Source: Thiomicrorhabdus sp965602805
GTDB taxonomy: Bacteria; Pseudomonadota; Gammaproteobacteria; Thiomicrospirales; Thiomicrospiraceae
Assembly: GCA_965602805.1 (NCBI GenBank)
Contig: CBFCZK010000005.1
Span: 1-64,000, forward strand
Reading direction: 5' to 3'
DNA: 64,000 bases
Part shown: positions 26,299 through 36,060 of the stretch, piece after piece
How the letters are laid out: each line of letters starts with the position of its first letter
Numbering within the stretch: position 1 is the stretch's first letter
The notes under the pieces: generated by a model
What the model was told of the DNA's origin: nothing
Databases searched by the model: none
What the model saw: the letters and a program-made list of their open reading frames with translations, nothing else
Translations under genes and position numbers: made by a program

Positions 26299-29200
26299 AT
26301 GTGGTTATCTGATACAGCGGTTAAACGCCCAATCCTTGCCATCGTCGCCTCTTTACTGCTACTGGCATTTGGTTTAATGGCCTTCGAACGCATGAGTTTG
26401 CGTGAGTATCCAAATATCGATGCGCCGATTATCAGCATCGATACCAGTTATTTGGGCGCATCTGCCGAGGTAGTGGAAAGCCGTATCACCAAATTGATTG
26501 AGAGCCGTATTTCCGGCGTACCCGGGATTCGTTTTATCGAGTCCAGTTCCAGCGATGGTCGTTCGCGCATTAAAATAGAGTTTTCGGTGGAACGCGATAT
26601 TGATGATGCCGCCAATGATATTCGTGATCGTATCGCCCGCATTCTGGATAACTTGCCCGAGCAAGCCACCACACCAGAAGTTGAAAAGGTCGATGGTGAT
26701 GAGAGTGTTATCCTCTGGTTTAACCTGAACAGCGATCAGATGAGTGTACCGCAATTGACCGATTATGCTTCACGCTATCTGGTCGACCGATTTTCGACCC
26801 TGAACGGTGTTGCCCGCGTGCGTATCGGCGGCGGACAGTCTTACGCGTTACGTATTTGGCTTAATCCACAACAGATGGCGCTGTATGGCATCAGCACACA
26901 AGATATTGAAGAACAACTGCAAGCTGCCAATTTGGAGTTACCCATCGGTTCGGTTCAGGGTGAACATATTCTTTATAGCTTGCAGGTCAATAAGCCCTTA
27001 ATCACCGTGTCTGATTTTCAAAACCTCATCATCAAGCAGAACCAACAAATTGGCCAAGTCAAACTATCGGAAATCGCCGAGGTTAAATTAGGCGCCATTG
27101 AGCGTCGCCGTCTGTTTAGAGGCAATGGTCAACCGATGGTCGGCATCGGCATTATCAAACAGTCTAATGCCAATACCTTAACCGTGGCGCAACTGGCGCG
27201 TGAACGCCGAAATCTGGTCAATAAAGACCTGCCCGAAGGCCTGCATTTGGCAGAAAGTTATGACTCATCAGTGTTTGTCCAACAAGCGGTTGATGAGGTC
27301 TATAAAACCCTACTCATCGCACTCGCTTTGGTCTCACTGGTGATGCTGGTTTTTCTAAAAAGCTGGCGTGCTGCTTTGGTGCCGATGGTGACACTGCCCG
27401 TTTCGCTGATTGCCACCTTTGGCGTGTTATGGGCTTTAGGTTTTTCCATCAATTTGTTAACCCTTTTGGCCTTGGTGTTGGCGATTGGTCTTGTAGTGGA
27501 TGATGCCATTGTGGTCTTGGAAAATACCCAACGCCATATAGACAAAGGTTATCCCGCCAATGTGGCCGCCTATTTGGGCACTCGCCAAGTAGGCTTTGCC
27601 GTCATCGCCACCACGCTGACGCTGATCGCAGTCTTTCTACCGATTGCTTTTTTAGAAGGCCAAATTGGGCGGTTATTCTCAGAATTTGCCATCACCTTAG
27701 CGGTGGCGGTGATTTTCTCCAGCTGGGTCGCTTTAACGCTATCGCCTGCCATTGCTTCTTATATTTTGAAGCCGACTAAGCCGCTTAAGCTCACTAGGCT
27801 GAACAGGCTGACTAAGCGAAGCAGGCCTGGACACTTTTTCAAACGTTTACTGCTTAAGAATCTACGCTATCCGTGGGTGAGTCTATTAGTCTTTATCGGC
27901 ATCAGCGTAGTCGCCGTCCAGTATGCGCAACAAGTGCCACAAGAATATGTGCCTAAAGAAGATCGTGGCGTGTTTTTTGTCTCAATTAAAGGCCCAGAAG
28001 GGGCTACATTTGAGTATATGCAAAGTTATCTCAATGAGATTGAAGAGCGCTTAACGCCATTGGTCGAAAGTGGCGAAGCCAAACGCCTACTGATTCGTAG
28101 CCCACGCTCGTTCAGCAATACCGAAGTCTTTAACAGTGGTTTTGCCATCGTGGTATTAGAGGATTGGGCGAAACGCCGCCCTGCCGCTGAGATTATGCAA
28201 GAGACCCGTAAATTGTTAGCGGATTTGACCGGCGTTAAAGCCACCCCCATTATGCGTTCACCGATTGGTGGCCGTGTACAGAAACCGGTGCAGTTTGTCA
28301 TCGGCGGTTCAAGTTATGAGAGCTTATTAAGTTGGCAGGGCTTACTGGATGATGCCATTCAAAAGAACAACCCAGGCCTGTTAGGGTTAGATTGGGATTA
28401 TGAACCCAGCAAACCGCAGCTTAAAATTAGCGTTAATTACGAGCAAGCCAAAGCGTTAGGCATTTCACAGCAATCATTAACTGAAACCCTGCAAGTATTG
28501 GTCGGCAGCAAGAAAGTCACAACCTTTCAATACCAAGGTGAAGAGTACGATATTCTCATAAAAGCCGACCACAAATGGATTCAATCCCCACAAGATTTAC
28601 AGCAAATCTACCTGCGTTCAGAAAGCAGCAATGAGATGATTCCGCTCGCCTCTGTCAGCGAAATTTCCACGGCTGGAGTGGCTTCCAGCCTGAATCGTTA
28701 TAACCGCGTGCGCTCGATGACCCTCTCGGCGAATCTGGCAGATGATTTAAGTTTAGCAGAGGCCTTGGACTATTTAAAAACCCTCACACGAGCTACCCTG
28801 CCTAGCGAGGCGATTATTGATTACAAAGGCCAATCACGTGACTTCCAAACTGCCTCAAATTCATTCTATTGGGTGTTTGCCCTAGGCCTGGTGGTTATTT
28901 TCTTGGTCTTAGCGGCACAGTTTGAAAGCTTTATTCACCCCTTGGTGATTCTGTTTACCGTGCCATTGGCATTAGCCGGTGGCTTGTTTGCGTTACTCAC
29001 CTTTAATATCAGCTTGAATATCTACAGCCAAATTGCGCTGGTGCTGTTACTGGGGTTAGCCACCAAAAATGGCATTTTAATTGTCGAGTTCACTAACCAA
29101 CTGCGTGATAAAGGCTTAAAACCGTACCATGCTTTAATCTCGGCCACGCAACTGCGTTTACGCCCCATTTTAATGACCGCCATCACCACCATTGCCGGCA

Positions 29201-29415
29201 CTCTGCCACTGATTTTATCAAGTGGCGCAGGTTCAGAAACACGCATTATTCTTGGGATCGTCTTATTCTGGGGCGTGGCTTTCTCCACCTTATTAAGTCT
29301 CTTTATTATTCCCAGCGCCTATGCGCTACTCGCCAAAAACAGTGGCTCACCACTGGCTTCCACCCATGCGTTAGAGCAGGCTTTACGAGAGGCGGGCAGT
29401 GCGCCGAAAATATGA
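26299..29415 (+). CDS. RND efflux permease (HAE1 type)
   Basis: A 1038-residue transporter of normal length. N-terminus VKRPILAIVASLLLLAFGLM, porter-domain REYPNIDAPIISI, proton-relay IGLVVDDAIVVLENTQRH (~residue 400), second relay GLATKNGILIVEF. It exports small hydrophobic or amphiphilic compounds across the envelope using proton influx, with the adaptor at 25088 and a TolC-like channel from elsewhere. Likely controlled by the ArsR-rhodanese regulator. Several near copies of the iterated palindrome lie in the gene. Confidence 0.93.
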   Translation: MWLSDTAVKRPILAIVASLLLLAFGLMAFERMSLREYPNIDAPIISIDTSYLGASAEVVESRITKLIESRISGVPGIRFIESSSSDGRSRIKIEFSVERDIDDAANDIRDRIARILDNLPEQATTPEVEKVDGDESVILWFNLNSDQMSVPQLTDYASRYLVDRFSTLNGVARVRIGGGQSYALRIWLNPQQMALYGISTQDIEEQLQAANLELPIGSVQGEHILYSLQVNKPLITVSDFQNLIIKQNQQIGQVKLSEIAEVKLGAIERRRLFRGNGQPMVGIGIIKQSNANTLTVAQLARERRNLVNKDLPEGLHLAESYDSSVFVQQAVDEVYKTLLIALALVSLVMLVFLKSWRAALVPMVTLPVSLIATFGVLWALGFSINLLTLLALVLAIGLVVDDAIVVLENTQRHIDKGYPANVAAYLGTRQVGFAVIATTLTLIAVFLPIAFLEGQIGRLFSEFAITLAVAVIFSSWVALTLSPAIASYILKPTKPLKLTRLNRLTKRSRPGHFFKRLLLKNLRYPWVSLLVFIGISVVAVQYAQQVPQEYVPKEDRGVFFVSIKGPEGATFEYMQSYLNEIEERLTPLVESGEAKRLLIRSPRSFSNTEVFNSGFAIVVLEDWAKRRPAAEIMQETRKLLADLTGVKATPIMRSPIGGRVQKPVQFVIGGSSYESLLSWQGLLDDAIQKNNPGLLGLDWDYEPSKPQLKISVNYEQAKALGISQQSLTETLQVLVGSKKVTTFQYQGEEYDILIKADHKWIQSPQDLQQIYLRSESSNEMIPLASVSEISTAGVASSLNRYNRVRSMTLSANLADDLSLAEALDYLKTLTRATLPSEAIIDYKGQSRDFQTASNSFYWVFALGLVVIFLVLAAQFESFIHPLVILFTVPLALAGGLFALLTFNISLNIYSQIALVLLLGLATKNGILIVEFTNQLRDKGLKPYHALISATQLRLRPILMTAITTIAGTLPLILSSGAGSETRIILGIVLFWGVAFSTLLSLFIIPSAYALLAKNSGSPLASTHALEQALREAGSAPKI

Positions 29416-29586
29416 AAATAAATAGCGCTCATGGCCGAAAACATGGCTCTATCAATACCCTCTAGACTTTGAGTCATAACCCTCTTAAAAAAAGATGCTT
29501 TCCTAAATAATTAATTTTGGATATAGTGGTATCCATAAAATCTCTATAACTACTTGTAAATAAAGAATAATTCCCTTAACAATAAA
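29416..29586. other. Intergenic region between RND and binding-protein genes
   Basis: This 171-bp gap has an imperfect GCTCATGGCC/ACATGGCTC inverted repeat just after the permease stop (about 29428-29450) that may assist termination, then AT-rich sequence. No gene is seen. Confidence 0.35.
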
Positions 29587-30498
29587 ATGGATATTACTAT
29601 TTTGAATGTTATGCTGAAATACCTGAAAGTCACTCTTGTGATGATTGTAATGAGCTTAGCTGGCTGTAGCTCTCCGCCGGAGCCACCGATTAAACTCATA
29701 GCCAACTCTTGGATCGGTTACTCGCCATTGTTTTACGCCAAAGAAAAAGGTTGGCTAAAACCCCTTAATATTGAATTGTCTACCGTGGTCTCACTTGGCG
29801 AAAGCATCATGACCTACAAAATCGGCCATTTTAGTGGGCTCACTGGCACGCAGTATGAATTCCACAAACTCCAAAAACAGAATGCCAATCTAGTGCCTGT
29901 CATTATGTTTGATCGTTCCAATGGCGGCGATATGGTCATGAGTAATACCAGCATTGATTCTCTTCAACAAACCTCTGACACCATCGATGTCTATTTAGAA
30001 GTAAATTCAATTAACTGGCTCGTCTTCCAAGATTTTATAGACGCGCATCAATTAGAAAATCAAACCTTTAATTTTATCAACAAAGATCCGCTAAAGATTG
30101 TCACTGAAATCAAACAAAAAACCATCACTCAACCAGCCATTATTGTCACCTATTCCCCTTATAACTTTACACTTTCAGAACATGGATTTAAGATCATCGC
30201 TTCAACTAAGAGCCTTCAAGATATCCTGGTTGTAGATGCGCTCTATATTAAAAAATCCTGTATTACAGAGCATAAAGAGAATTTTATACAGTTAAAACAA
30301 GCTATCGATCAAGCGATTCAAGACCTTCATGCCAACCCGCATGATTACTATGAAAAAGTGAAGCCCTATCTTGAGAATGGCAGCTATGAGGAATTTTTAG
30401 CCAGTTTAAATGAAATTGAATGGCTTAATTCTAGGCTGTCGGACGCGCTCCTTGAAAAATTGAATCATATCTCCTTTCCCGTTAGAGATTTGCTGTAA
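29587..30498 (+). CDS. Lipoprotein substrate-binding protein (NMT1/ThiY-like)
   Basis: A ~303-residue periplasmic-binding-type protein with a lipoprotein signal (VIVMSLAGC lipobox, Cys27). The mature start, IKLIANSWIGYSPLFYAKEKGWLKPLNIEL, is typical of NMT1/SsuA-type binding proteins for small organic ligands. An ATG at 29611 would give a tighter signal peptide. No ABC permease or ATPase follows. Instead a GGDEF-EAL gene starts directly after its stop, so it probably serves as a ligand sensor for c-di-GMP signalling rather than for uptake. Confidence 0.8.
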   Translation: MDITILNVMLKYLKVTLVMIVMSLAGCSSPPEPPIKLIANSWIGYSPLFYAKEKGWLKPLNIELSTVVSLGESIMTYKIGHFSGLTGTQYEFHKLQKQNANLVPVIMFDRSNGGDMVMSNTSIDSLQQTSDTIDVYLEVNSINWLVFQDFIDAHQLENQTFNFINKDPLKIVTEIKQKTITQPAIIVTYSPYNFTLSEHGFKIIASTKSLQDILVVDALYIKKSCITEHKENFIQLKQAIDQAIQDLHANPHDYYEKVKPYLENGSYEEFLASLNEIEWLNSRLSDALLEKLNHISFPVRDLL

Positions 30499-32520
30499 AT
30501 GCTCTCGATACAGCGCTTTTTTCTAGGGCTGCTTGCCATTATTACTCTGTCGCTCTATGCGACCTTTATTGCATACTACCTCTCGGAACAACAGACCAAA
30601 GCCGACTTGATAACCGACGAGATTCATAAACTCTTATCTGAAACGGGTTATTTGATCTCTACCAATTTTGATGATTTAAGTAACATTCAGAATTTTAAAT
30701 CGTTATTGAACCGTAAAGTTGCGCAAGACAACCTCATCTCGAGCATGACACTTGCGTATGGTAATACCATTCTATTAACGACAGATCCATCCATCAACAC
30801 ACTGCCTTCAATGCTGGATTCGTTTGCAACATTTGATAACATTTCTGCCAGTCGGCTTTTAGAAAATCCAACTTTTGAAATCAGTATTGAGGCCTTTTCT
30901 CAAAATAAAGCCGTGTCGTTGACCTTATTCCTGACGATGAATGAATATGCCTTGGCCAACTACTTTTCAAAAACCCGTATCGAATACCTCAGCACTCTAG
31001 TGATTCCAACTCTGCTCGCGACGCTGCTTTTAGGGGCAATATTACACTTTCTCTTAATTAAGCCACTCGCACAATTAAGAAAATATGCCTATTACTCCAA
31101 GCTTCCCCCCAGTCAATTCAAAATTAGAGAACTCGAAAACATTCGCAGTTCAATGGTGCAAACTTTTCAGCGCCTAGAAGAGGAACAAAAATCTCTTTAT
31201 TACGCTGCAAGAACCGATGAATTAAGTGGTCTACCCAATCGGAACCAGTTAAATGAACGCTTAAACTGGTTAATTGAAGAGTCCTCCCGCTCACAGTCAG
31301 AATTTGCCTATCTTTTTATCGACTTGGATAACTTTAAAAACATCAATGACACCTTGGGTCATGATATTGGCGATGCGCTACTTTTGATGATTGCTGAAAT
31401 CATGCAGGAGGTTATTCGCCACTACGACATCATTGCGCGCGTGGGGGGGGATGAGTTTGTGGTGGTATTAAGTCGATATCAGAATCATTTAGAGCTGAAT
31501 CATATTATTCAGCGAATCCTTTCCAGGCTATCTGAAATACACATGGTAGGCACTCACCCAGTGAGAACCTCAGCCAGCATAGGGGTAGCTTTCTACCCTA
31601 AGGACGGCATCGATGGTAGAGCACTGCTCAAAAATGCTGATATTGCGATGTATGAGGCGAAAAAATCTGGAAAAAATAAAATCCACTACTTTACCGAATC
31701 CCTTCATCAAACGATATTGGCGGAAGTTGCGCTCGAAAATGATTTACGCACGGCCCTTAAAAACCAGGAATTTGAACTTTATTATCAACCTAAAGTAGAT
31801 ATCGAGAGCGGTAGAATAACGGGCGCTGAAAGCCTGATTCGTTGGCACCATCCAACCAAAGGTATGATTTCACCCCTACAATTCATCCCTATTGCAGAGC
31901 AAACGGGCCTCATGATTGAACTGGGTGAATGGATCTTACAACAAGCTTTACAACAACAAAAACAGTGGCAGGAGAATTACCAAACCAATCTAGTGGTTTC
32001 AATCAATATTTCTGCTGTTCAGCTTGAAAATGCGCAGTTTTTCAATCACTTTCAAGCCCTCTGCAACCAATTCAACGTGGACCTACGGCTCATTGATATT
32101 GAGGTGACTGAATCAGTTTTAATGCAAAATACCGAGAATAATCTGAATACTTTAAAAAAGATTCGTGGACTGGGTGTCTCAACCTCATTGGATGACTTTG
32201 GGACCGGCTACTCCTCTTTAGCCTACTTAAAAAACTTTCCGATCAATACCTTAAAAATCGACAAAGCCTTTTTGGATGACTATCAAACCCAATCGGGATT
32301 CATTTTTATTGATACCATTGTCCAACTAGCGCACAGTTTGCATATCAATGTCGTCGCCGAAGGGGTTGAAACCGAATCGCAGCTCGCTTATCTCAAAAGC
32401 ATTGGCTGCGATGTCTTTCAGGGTTATTACTGTAGCCGGCCTCTGCCTGCGGAAGCCTTTATGGCATTGGTACAGAAAAATCATGCTTACCCACTCGAAG
32501 CTTCTTGTACGATAGCCTAA
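30499..32520 (+). CDS. Membrane GGDEF-EAL dual-domain protein
   Basis: A 673-residue protein with two membrane helices (about 7-27 and 168-190) enclosing a ~140-residue periplasmic sensor. The GGDEF motif (RVGGDEFVVVL, ~316-320) is intact, and an RHYD inhibitory-site motif lies five residues before it. The EAL domain reads ESL at its signature but keeps DIEVTES, DDFGTGYSS and KIDKAF. Both diguanylate cyclase and phosphodiesterase activity are possible. It directly follows the binding-protein gene with no gap. Possible influence on LapA-type adhesin release is an inference. Confidence 0.9.
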   Translation: MLSIQRFFLGLLAIITLSLYATFIAYYLSEQQTKADLITDEIHKLLSETGYLISTNFDDLSNIQNFKSLLNRKVAQDNLISSMTLAYGNTILLTTDPSINTLPSMLDSFATFDNISASRLLENPTFEISIEAFSQNKAVSLTLFLTMNEYALANYFSKTRIEYLSTLVIPTLLATLLLGAILHFLLIKPLAQLRKYAYYSKLPPSQFKIRELENIRSSMVQTFQRLEEEQKSLYYAARTDELSGLPNRNQLNERLNWLIEESSRSQSEFAYLFIDLDNFKNINDTLGHDIGDALLLMIAEIMQEVIRHYDIIARVGGDEFVVVLSRYQNHLELNHIIQRILSRLSEIHMVGTHPVRTSASIGVAFYPKDGIDGRALLKNADIAMYEAKKSGKNKIHYFTESLHQTILAEVALENDLRTALKNQEFELYYQPKVDIESGRITGAESLIRWHHPTKGMISPLQFIPIAEQTGLMIELGEWILQQALQQQKQWQENYQTNLVVSINISAVQLENAQFFNHFQALCNQFNVDLRLIDIEVTESVLMQNTENNLNTLKKIRGLGVSTSLDDFGTGYSSLAYLKNFPINTLKIDKAFLDDYQTQSGFIFIDTIVQLAHSLHINVVAEGVETESQLAYLKSIGCDVFQGYYCSRPLPAEAFMALVQKNHAYPLEASCTIA

Positions 32521-32839
32521 ATCTCTGGCTCGAAATAAAATGAGCCGCCGCTGACTTTCATACCTAATGTAATTTCAGAATGACCAGGCCTGATCTCTTT
32601 GTAACCTTAATTAATATCAACCACAGTCACTCATTCACACCTTTACCTCTGTTTATCATTCCCACCACTGACTTATTTCGTTAAACTCTCTTTTATGAGT
32701 AAACTTTAACCGTTGCCTGCAAAATCCAATTTCAGCTTAATGAGAATTCCTATAAGCTTATTCGGATAATTCCATGATAACGGTTGCAGGCGACTTATTC
32801 CCTTAAAAATACCAGACTTATTTCGTAGGATGTCCATCA
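32521..32839. other. Intergenic region upstream of selD
   Basis: A 319-bp gap with a near copy of the iterated palindrome at 32582-32595 (GACCAGGCCTGATC) just after the GGDEF-EAL gene. The sequence after it looks like unremarkable promoter/leader DNA for selD. No gene or known riboswitch recognised. Confidence 0.4.
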
Positions 32840-33916
32840 ATGCCCCAAACTGTAAAAACTTCAGCTCAAACTGTTTATAAACTCACTGAATACAGTCATG
32901 GAGCCGGTTGTGGCTGCAAGATTTCTCCCAAAGTGCTCGACAGCATTCTTAAGACTCAATTGGAAATTGCCCCCCACCCACAATTGTTAGTCGGCAATAG
33001 CACCAAAGATGATGCAGCCGCATTTGATTTAGGCAATGGCTCCTCTATTTTGAGCACGACCGACTTTTTCATGCCGATTGTCGATGACCCTTTTACCTTT
33101 GGCAAAATTGCCGCCACCAATGCCATCAGCGATATTTACGCGATGGGCGGTAAGCCGTTAATGGCCATCGCCATCTTTGGCTGGCCGATTGATATCCTGC
33201 CCGTGGAGGTCGGACAGCAGGTCATTGATGGTGGCCGCGCTGTCTGTGAGGCAGCAGGCATTCCGTTAGCAGGTGGGCACTCTATCGACGCGCCAGAGCC
33301 TATCTTTGGCTTGGCCGTCACCGGCATTGTCGATAATGTGAATTTAAAGCGTAATGCATCAGCCGAAGCGGGCTGTGAGTTGTTTTTGAGCAAGCCTGTG
33401 GGCATCGGTATTTTAACGACCGCCCAAAAGCAGAAGAAGATTCATGCAGACCACATGGCAATGGCGATTGAAGCCATGACCACCTTAAATGTGGCGGGTA
33501 CGGATTTCGCTAAAATAGACGGTGTCACAGCGCTGACGGATGTCACTGGTTTTGGAATACTAGGCCACCTAATCGAAATCTGCGAAGGCAGCGGCATCCA
33601 CGCACAAATCGACTTTGATGCGGTGCCGATTTTACCTCACGTATTAGAGTACTTAGCATTAGGTTGCACGCCAGGCGGTACCGGGCGTAACTTTGAAAGC
33701 TACGGCCATAAGGTTAAAGCGTTACACGGTGAACTCAGTGAAACACAGAAAATGATTCTCTGTGATCCGCAAACGTCAGGTGGATTGCTGGCCGCAGTGC
33801 GCCCTGATTCGGTTGCTGAATTTAAGGCGGTCGCGGCACAACATGGTTTAGTCTTAGAATCGATTGGTCGAACTACAACCGCTAATCCGGTACACGCTTG
33901 CGTTGAGGTCATTTAA
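32840..33916 (+). CDS. selD: Selenide, water dikinase (selenophosphate synthase)
   Basis: A 358-residue SelD. The catalytic segment YSHGAGCGCKISP contains Cys24 and Lys27, the equivalents of E. coli Cys17 and Lys20. ATP-binding DDAAAFDLG and STTDFFMPIVDDPF follow. It makes selenophosphate from selenide and ATP. The stop overlaps the start of selU by one base. The catalytic position is Cys, not selenocysteine. In this window its only visible use is tRNA selenation by SelU. Confidence 0.96.
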   Translation: MPQTVKTSAQTVYKLTEYSHGAGCGCKISPKVLDSILKTQLEIAPHPQLLVGNSTKDDAAAFDLGNGSSILSTTDFFMPIVDDPFTFGKIAATNAISDIYAMGGKPLMAIAIFGWPIDILPVEVGQQVIDGGRAVCEAAGIPLAGGHSIDAPEPIFGLAVTGIVDNVNLKRNASAEAGCELFLSKPVGIGILTTAQKQKKIHADHMAMAIEAMTTLNVAGTDFAKIDGVTALTDVTGFGILGHLIEICEGSGIHAQIDFDAVPILPHVLEYLALGCTPGGTGRNFESYGHKVKALHGELSETQKMILCDPQTSGGLLAAVRPDSVAEFKAVAAQHGLVLESIGRTTTANPVHACVEVI

Positions 33917-35109
33917 TGTCTTCCCCTGTAACGGTATCAGCACCGACATCGACTCACGTAATCAACCCTGACGACTTATCAGCAGACCTGCCGGTTCAAT
34001 TGACAGAATACAGCGATGATTTACCGCAAATGGAGGACTTTAAATCCATCGTATTGAATCAAATACCATTATTAGATGTCAGAGCGCCACTTGAGTTTAA
34101 TCAAGGCGCATTTGAGATGGCCGCTAATATTCCGCTGATGAACGATCAAGAACGCCACGATATCGGCATCTGCTATAAACAAAAAGGCCATGATGCGGCG
34201 GTTGAGTTAGGCCACCGTCTGGTCAATGAAAACGCTCGGACACCGCGTATAAAAGCTTGGTCGGCTTTTATCGACAGTCACCCTGGCGCTTTACTCTACT
34301 GCTTTAGAGGCGGGCAACGTTCTAAAATTTCACAACAGTGGTTGGTCGACAATGGCTACAACATCACTCGTTTAAAAGGTGGTTATAAAGCATTTAGACG
34401 CTTTTTGATTGATTTTCTCGACAATATACCGACTCTATTTATTGAAAATAACATTCAACCGATTGTGCTCGCAGGGCGCACGGGTGCAGGTAAAACCATT
34501 GTCTTGCAACAAATTGACAACGCCATTGATTTAGAAGGCCTTGCAAACCACCGAGGCTCAGCCTTTGGCCGCCATGCAAGCCCACAACCCACCCAAATTA
34601 ATTTTGAGAACCAGCTGTCGATGGCGTTAATGCGTTTTCTGGAAAAGCCTAATCGAAACATGATTATTGAAGATGAAGGCCGCAATATCGGCTCAGTTTC
34701 CATGAATAGTGAGCTGTTTACTGCCCTAAAATCGGGCCCGAGAATCGTCGTCGAAACCCCACTTGCAGAACGCATAGACATCACCCATCAAGAGTATGTG
34801 CTACAAGCGCAATCCGAATATGCAAACCTTGCCGATTGGGTAGAATTTATGCAGAGTGCCTTTGGACGTATTCACAAACGTCTGGGTGGAGAAAGACACC
34901 AGCGAGTGATGAAATCCTTTGAAGACGCTTTACAAATTCAACAGGAAACGGGCGCGACGGACGGGCATCGTGGCTGGATAGAAATCCTATTAAGTGAATA
35001 CTATGATCCAATGTATGACTACCAAATGGCCAAAAATGATTATCCGATCATTTTTCAAGGTTCTATTGATGAGGTTGTCAGCTTTCTAAAGGCCTATCCC
35101 GCAAAATAA
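33916..35109 (+). CDS. selU: tRNA 2-selenouridine synthase
   Basis: A 397-residue MnmH/SelU. An N-terminal rhodanese domain (LLDVRAPLEFNQGAF; active Cys in YCFRGGQRS) is followed by a P-loop domain (AGRTGAGKT). It replaces sulfur with selenium, via geranylated 2-thiouridine, at the wobble position of tRNAs for Lys, Glu and Gln. It has a ~35-residue N-terminal extension before the rhodanese fold. Coupled to selD by a 1-bp overlap. Confidence 0.95.
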   Translation: MSSPVTVSAPTSTHVINPDDLSADLPVQLTEYSDDLPQMEDFKSIVLNQIPLLDVRAPLEFNQGAFEMAANIPLMNDQERHDIGICYKQKGHDAAVELGHRLVNENARTPRIKAWSAFIDSHPGALLYCFRGGQRSKISQQWLVDNGYNITRLKGGYKAFRRFLIDFLDNIPTLFIENNIQPIVLAGRTGAGKTIVLQQIDNAIDLEGLANHRGSAFGRHASPQPTQINFENQLSMALMRFLEKPNRNMIIEDEGRNIGSVSMNSELFTALKSGPRIVVETPLAERIDITHQEYVLQAQSEYANLADWVEFMQSAFGRIHKRLGGERHQRVMKSFEDALQIQQETGATDGHRGWIEILLSEYYDPMYDYQMAKNDYPIIFQGSIDEVVSFLKAYPAK

Positions 35110-35172
35110 GATTCAATCACCAGGCCTGGTGATACTTAAAGAGATGTTTTAAGGAGCTTTTAAGGAAACCCC

Positions 35173-35910
35173 ATGAAGCCAATCAGTCGTAAAACACTAG
35201 AATCAGAGCACAAGCCAGAGGTGATTGCACTGCGATTACAGCGCCCCCCACAATCACAAAACATATCCGATGCGGTCTTAGGCGGGATTGATGGTTGCAT
35301 CACCACCTTTGCAGTGGTGTCTGGGGCTTTTGGAGCAGGTTTCTCGCCAGCTGTCGCACTTGTTTTAGGCTTTGCCAATTTGTTTGCCGATGGTTTTAGC
35401 ATGGCTGTGAGTAATTATGAAGCCATTAAAGCCCAACAAGAGTTTACCGAAAATATTCGGCGCTCAGAGGGCGAACACATCGACCGAATTCCCGAAGGGG
35501 AGCGCGAAGAAATACGCCAAATATTTCAAAAAAAGGGCTTTGAAGGCGAGACCCTAAACACCATTGTAGAGACCATTTGCCAAGATCGTGAGCTGTGGAT
35601 AGAGACCATGCTCACCGAAGAGCACGGCATCCAAATAACCCATCCAAAGCCAATCAAATCCGGATTCGTCACCTTTATAGCCTTCGTCGGCGTGGGTTCA
35701 ATTCCCCTCCTGCCCTTCTTAATCCCTAGCTTAGAGATGACTCAGCAATTTATCATCAGTGCGATTCTCGCCGGCATTATGTTCTTTTTAATCGGTACTT
35801 TTAAAAGCCTGTTCCTCAATAAACCGATGTTACGTTCAGGTTTGAGTACATTACTCACCGGCGGAACAGCGGCGAGCCTGGCTTTTCTAACCGGTTATCA
35901 TCTTGCGTGA
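35173..35910 (+). CDS. VIT1/CCC1-family transporter
   Basis: A 245-residue membrane protein. The first helix pair holds SDAVLGGIDGCITTFAVVSG and ANLFADGFSMAVSNYEA, diagnostic of VIT/CCC1 iron/manganese transporters. A cytoplasmic Glu-rich helical domain (about 90-155) follows, then three C-terminal helices. Exports Fe(II) or Mn(II) from the cytoplasm in bacteria by family inference. AAGGAAA site precedes the ATG. An exact iterated palindrome lies in the gap before it (35119-35130). Confidence 0.87.
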   Translation: MKPISRKTLESEHKPEVIALRLQRPPQSQNISDAVLGGIDGCITTFAVVSGAFGAGFSPAVALVLGFANLFADGFSMAVSNYEAIKAQQEFTENIRRSEGEHIDRIPEGEREEIRQIFQKKGFEGETLNTIVETICQDRELWIETMLTEEHGIQITHPKPIKSGFVTFIAFVGVGSIPLLPFLIPSLEMTQQFIISAILAGIMFFLIGTFKSLFLNKPMLRSGLSTLLTGGTAASLAFLTGYHLA

Positions 35911-36013
35911 GATAATAGGCATTGGTTAATTTGTGACACAATGAATGAATTTAACGGCATTTAAGGCCTTAAAATACATCTTACAACTCCTTTATTAGAC
36001 ATTTTGAGTAAAG

Positions 36014-36036
36014 TGACCAGGCCTGGTCATTTTATT
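36014..36036. terminator. Terminator built on the iterated palindrome
   Basis: TGACCAGGCCTGGTCA (36014-36029) is a perfect 16-bp palindrome followed by TTTTATTTTTT. It lies between the convergent VIT and mtfA genes and probably terminates the rightward transcript. Confidence 0.7.
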
Positions 36037-36060
36037 TTTTAGCGGATTTTACGTTTTATT

